DNA of 35,638 bases from Lactobacillus jensenii DSM 20557 (GTDB taxonomy: Bacteria > Bacillota > Bacilli > Lactobacillales > Lactobacillaceae): NCBI RefSeq assembly GCF_001436455.1, contig NZ_AYYU01000014.1, positions 1,091 to 36,728 of the forward strand, written 5' to 3'. Of this stretch, positions 33,604-35,638 are shown one piece after another. The notes below the pieces were generated by a model. That model ran no database searches. It was not told the origin of the DNA and saw only the letters and a list, made by a program, of their open reading frames with translations. Position 1 is the stretch's first letter; every line of letters starts with the position of its first letter. The translations under genes were made by a program, and so were the position numbers.

Positions 33604-33617
33604 GCGTTTTTTAATAA

Positions 33618-33651
33618 AAACGACACTTAGCAAATATGCCAAGTGTCGTTT
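33618..33651 (-). terminator. Terminator of the alcohol dehydrogenase gene
   Basis: AAACGACACTT (33618-33628) pairs with AAGTGTCGTTT (33641-33651) around a 12-nt loop. On the minus strand it is followed by TTTTTATT. Confidence 0.85.
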
Positions 33652-33660
33652 AGTTATCTT

Positions 33661-34694
33661 TTAAAAAACTAACAGTGATTTAATCGCCTTTCTTTGATCC
33701 ATAACTTCATAAGCTTTTTGAATATTATCAAGTTTAAATTGGGCTGTAAAGACACGACCTGGATTAATTTCGTGTTTCAATACTGCATCAAGTAAATACT
33801 TTCTATCCCAAGTAGTCACTGATGGGGTCCACCTTGGACTCCCAAGTTACCAAAGAATAACTGATTGGAATTCAATTTTTCATCATGTGGTACACCAACG
33901 CGGCCAATCATTGCGCCGGCGCGAGCAACCTTAACAGCAGTATCCATAGACAATTCACTACCAACACATTCTAAAACTGCGTCAGCACCTGCTCCATTTG
34001 TTAAAGCGCGGATTTGCTTAACGCCTTCATCGCCTCGAACGGCAACATTATCAGTTGCTCCAAATTCACGAGCTAAAGCTTCTCTGTCTGCGTGGCGACT
34101 TGTTGCAATAATCTTCTTAGCTCCTAAAAACTTCGCACTTAATATGGCACATAAGCCGACAGCTCCATCACCTAAAACTACAACTGTATCACCCTTTTTA
34201 ACTCTGGCCATCTTAGCTGCATGAAAGCCAGTTGGCATTACATCAGCTAAAGTTTGAAAACTAGCAAGCTCTTCATCAGTATAATCTTCTGGCTTACCTG
34301 GAATCTTCACTAGTCCCCAATTAGCATTATTATATTCAAAATATTCAGCTTGAAAATGATTATTAAATGGAGCCGGGTTATTTTGGCATTCACCTTCAAA
34401 ACCTGCAAGGCAAGCCGGGCAATGACCACAGCCATGAACAAATGGTGCAATTACAAAATCTCCAGGCTTAACATCTTTTACTGCTGGACCCACTTTCTCC
34501 ACAATTCCAATTGCTTCATGGCCAGTAACTTTACCCGACTCTTCTTGATCAATTCCTCTAAAAAACCACAAGTCACTTCCGCAAACACTTGCTCTAACTG
34601 TTCTAATAATTGCGCTATTCTCAAAATTTAATTCAGGCACCGGCTTTTCGACAACTTCCATTTGGCCTTTTTCTTTAAAAATTGCTGCTTTCAT
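33661..34694 (-). pseudogene. Zinc-dependent alcohol dehydrogenase, frameshifted near the C-terminus
   Basis: The first 292 codons (34694-33816) encode a medium-chain dehydrogenase. Catalytic zinc ligands are Cys38 and His59-Glu60, structural zinc Cys89, Cys92, Cys95 and Cys103, and the NAD motif is GDGAVG at 175-180. The frame ends at QGGPHQ. The remaining ~52 residues (SVTTWDRKYLLDAVLKHEINPGRVFTAQF... to LLVF, stop at 33661) continue in another frame. Adding one base near the C4 run (GGGG at 33823-33826 on the plus strand) restores a 344-aa protein of normal length. The truncated product would lose part of the catalytic domain. RBS AGGAGG and a MerR-type promoter are intact, so the damage is recent or is a sequencing error. 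Confidence 0.85.
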
Positions 34695-34736
34695 TATAAA
34701 ACCTCCTATTTGCTATTTTTCTGATTCGTTATTACT

Positions 34737-34767
34737 ATTTTAATACCTAAACCTAACTTTAGGGCAA
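34737..34767 (-). promoter_or_regulatory. MerR-type promoter with 19-bp spacer and operator
   Basis: On the minus strand TTGCCC (34767-34762) and TAAAAT (34742-34737) are exactly 19 bp apart, the over-long spacer typical of MerR-activated promoters. The palindrome CCTAAA-N6-TTTAGG (34746-34763) sits in the spacer. Confidence 0.7.
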
Positions 34768-34795
34768 GCGAGAAATTATTTTTGGAGGTTTTTTA

Positions 34796-35239
34796 ATGTA
34801 TTCAATTGGACAAGTTGCTAAAATATTTGATTTACCAATCTCTACTTTACGCTACTATGATAAAGAAGGCCTCTTCCCTGATATGCAAAGAAAAGGCAAT
34901 CAACGTATTTTTACTGAGCGCGAACTTGAATGTTTACGGGTAATTGCCTGTTTAAAAAAATCAGGCCTTGAAATCAAAGATATTAAGCAATACTTCGTTT
35001 GGTGTCGTGAAGGACAAGCAACTTATAAATTCCGACAAGAAATGTTCAATAAGCAACGCCAAGAAATTGAATATGAAATTAAACAGCTTCAAGCAACTAA
35101 AGCTATGCTAGATTTCAAATGCTGGTATTACGAGCAACTTCTTAACCAAAATGTCAAAGACGAAGTTGACTTGCAAAGAAAGATTGATCAAAGAAAGATG
35201 CCAACCTCAGTTAAAAAAGCTTATGAGTTAAGTCATTAA
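34796..35239 (+). CDS. MerR-family regulator of the divergent alcohol dehydrogenase
   Basis: 147 aa. The N-terminal HTH is MYSIGQVAKIFDLPISTLRYYDKEGLFPDMQRKGNQRIFTERELECLRVIACLKKSGLEIKDIKQY. A long coiled coil follows (~80-125, FNKQRQEIEYEIKQLQATKAMLDFKCWYYEQLL). A Cys in FVWCREG and one in DFKCWYY are present. The short effector-less form resembles AdhR-type aldehyde/thiol-stress regulators. RBS GGAGG precedes ATG. It is divergent from the alcohol dehydrogenase and overlooks a 19-bp-spacer promoter that it very likely activates. Confidence 0.9.
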   Translation: MYSIGQVAKIFDLPISTLRYYDKEGLFPDMQRKGNQRIFTERELECLRVIACLKKSGLEIKDIKQYFVWCREGQATYKFRQEMFNKQRQEIEYEIKQLQATKAMLDFKCWYYEQLLNQNVKDEVDLQRKIDQRKMPTSVKKAYELSH

Positions 35240-35243
35240 ATAG

Positions 35244-35280
35244 AAAAAAAGCAGCTCAATATAGGAGCTGCTTTTCTTTT
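35244..35280 (+). terminator. Terminator of the MerR-family gene
   Basis: AAAAGCAGCTC / GAGCTGCTTTT with a short AATATAG loop is followed by CTTTT. It is directly after the stop codon. Confidence 0.88.
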
Positions 35281-35324
35281 ATTTATCTAGCCGCCTTCAG
35301 TTCTGAATATAACCCTAGTTCAGC

Positions 35325-35341
35325 TAACGGTCAAACCGTTA
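35325..35341. other. Small perfect hairpin
   Basis: TAACGGT-CAA-ACCGTTA is a perfect 7-bp stem with a 3-nt loop between the MerR gene and the edge fragment. It has no U-run, and its function is unknown. Confidence 0.4.
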
Positions 35342-35399
35342 TTTCCTCACGCAACAATATACAATTATTTATTCAAATAATCAACTAGCTTACTTTAAT

Positions 35400-35638
35400 C
35401 TATTTCAAATTTTGACGAATTATATCCATGATTTCTGTATCGCTTAGGCTAAAATTTGGGCCAACAGATTTCTTTATTTGCTTAAACAATGTAGATTCAT
35501 TGATATGTGGTCGCATTTCTTTGATTGTTGCTGTTAAGACTTTTACCGTATTCTTGTCGCCTTCTTCTCGCCCTCGTCTTTCCGCTACTGCGGTTTCTTC
35601 TTTCATGCGTAATTCTGCTGTTCTCATAAGGTTTCTCC
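35400..35638 (-). CDS. C-terminal part of a possible Rpn/PD-(D/E)XK-type protein (edge)
   Basis: The frame is open from the right edge to the stop at 35400. The visible part (MRTAELRMKEETAVAERRGREEGDKNTVKVLTATIKEM...) is charged. The RREEG-type run is reminiscent of the C-terminal tails of Rpn-family nuclease/transposase-like proteins. An ATG at 35627 has GGAG seven bases upstream, so a separate 75-aa gene is possible, but the frame also stays open upstream, so the protein may simply be cut by the window edge. Confidence 0.45.
   Translation of the reverse strand, partial: RNLMRTAELRMKEETAVAERRGREEGDKNTVKVLTATIKEMRPHINESTLFKQIKKSVGPNFSLSDTEIMDIIRQNLK

Larger units (their letters stand above)
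32759..33611. repeat. Tandem duplication of a ~425-bp locus
   Basis: Unit 1 (about 32759-33184) and unit 2 (about 33189-33611) are direct repeats, nearly identical over their whole length with scattered substitutions and a 3-bp net length difference. Each contains a small minus-strand gene, two hairpins, a minus-strand promoter and a plus-strand promoter. Confidence 0.93.

Noticed and set aside
32759-33611. CRISPR-like or IS-like interpretation of the repeat
   Set aside because: There are only two ~425-bp units with no spacer pattern, no transposase and no terminal inverted repeats.

Overview
The window looks like a chromosomal stretch of a low-GC, host-associated Lactobacillus, probably of the johnsonii/gasseri/acidophilus type. 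The reasons are strong AT bias, a YSIRK-type signal peptide, an LPQTG sorting signal, strong GGAGG ribosome binding sites, CcpA-type cre boxes before carbohydrate genes, and an all-fermentative gene content. The species assignment is inference, because no rRNA or tRNA gene is present.

Layout. 1-4512 (minus) is the N-terminal 1504 residues of a very large YSIRK surface protein (Ig-like domains, calcium-type repeats, InlB-type repeat, then Ebh-like GA/FIVAR helical repeats) that runs off the left edge; a G8 tract sits in its promoter region. 4918-9248 (minus) is a four-gene operon: an ornithine-carbamoyltransferase-like enzyme, a YfcC-type basic amino acid antiporter, a DDAH/amidinotransferase-fold guanidino hydrolase and a D-2-hydroxyacid dehydrogenase. 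A PucR-type regulator (9377-11023, plus) diverges from it. Together they look like an arginine-deiminase-like route for a guanidino compound that is probably not arginine. 11070-12918 is an ornithine cyclodeaminase/TauE permease pair under a perfect cre. 13022-15702 is a beta-glucoside PTS IIC plus 6-phospho-beta-glucosidase unit with a divergent GntR/UTRA regulator. 16622-21406 is a complete ribose operon (rbsK-D-A-C-B in transcription order), preceded by two tandem LacI-family genes. 23719-27697 holds a fumarate-reductase-type flavoprotein, a frameshifted LysR gene and a DASS dicarboxylate transporter, plausibly a malate/fumarate-to-succinate electron sink.

The right part holds CsbD, a second LysR regulator, an LPQTG wall protein, a class I aminotransferase, a tandemly duplicated ~425-bp locus, a frameshifted zinc alcohol dehydrogenase with its divergent MerR regulator, and the end of a possible Rpn-type protein.

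The most novel-looking item is the duplicated locus at 32759-33611. Each copy has a minus-strand promoter, a long 5' leader, a 47-48 aa hydrophobic-N-terminus ORF starting at TTG, and two terminator hairpins. A strong convergent plus-strand promoter would make a ~130-nt antisense RNA. The 5' and 3' ends of the sense RNA are complementary to each other. This is the architecture of a type I toxin-antitoxin system with long-range mRNA folding, here in two copies. The toxin does not resemble the Fst/Lpt family as I know it.

Two genes (LysR at 25315 and alcohol dehydrogenase at 33661) are each broken by an apparent single-base deletion in or beside a homopolymer. No CRISPR array, IS element, rRNA or tRNA was seen.
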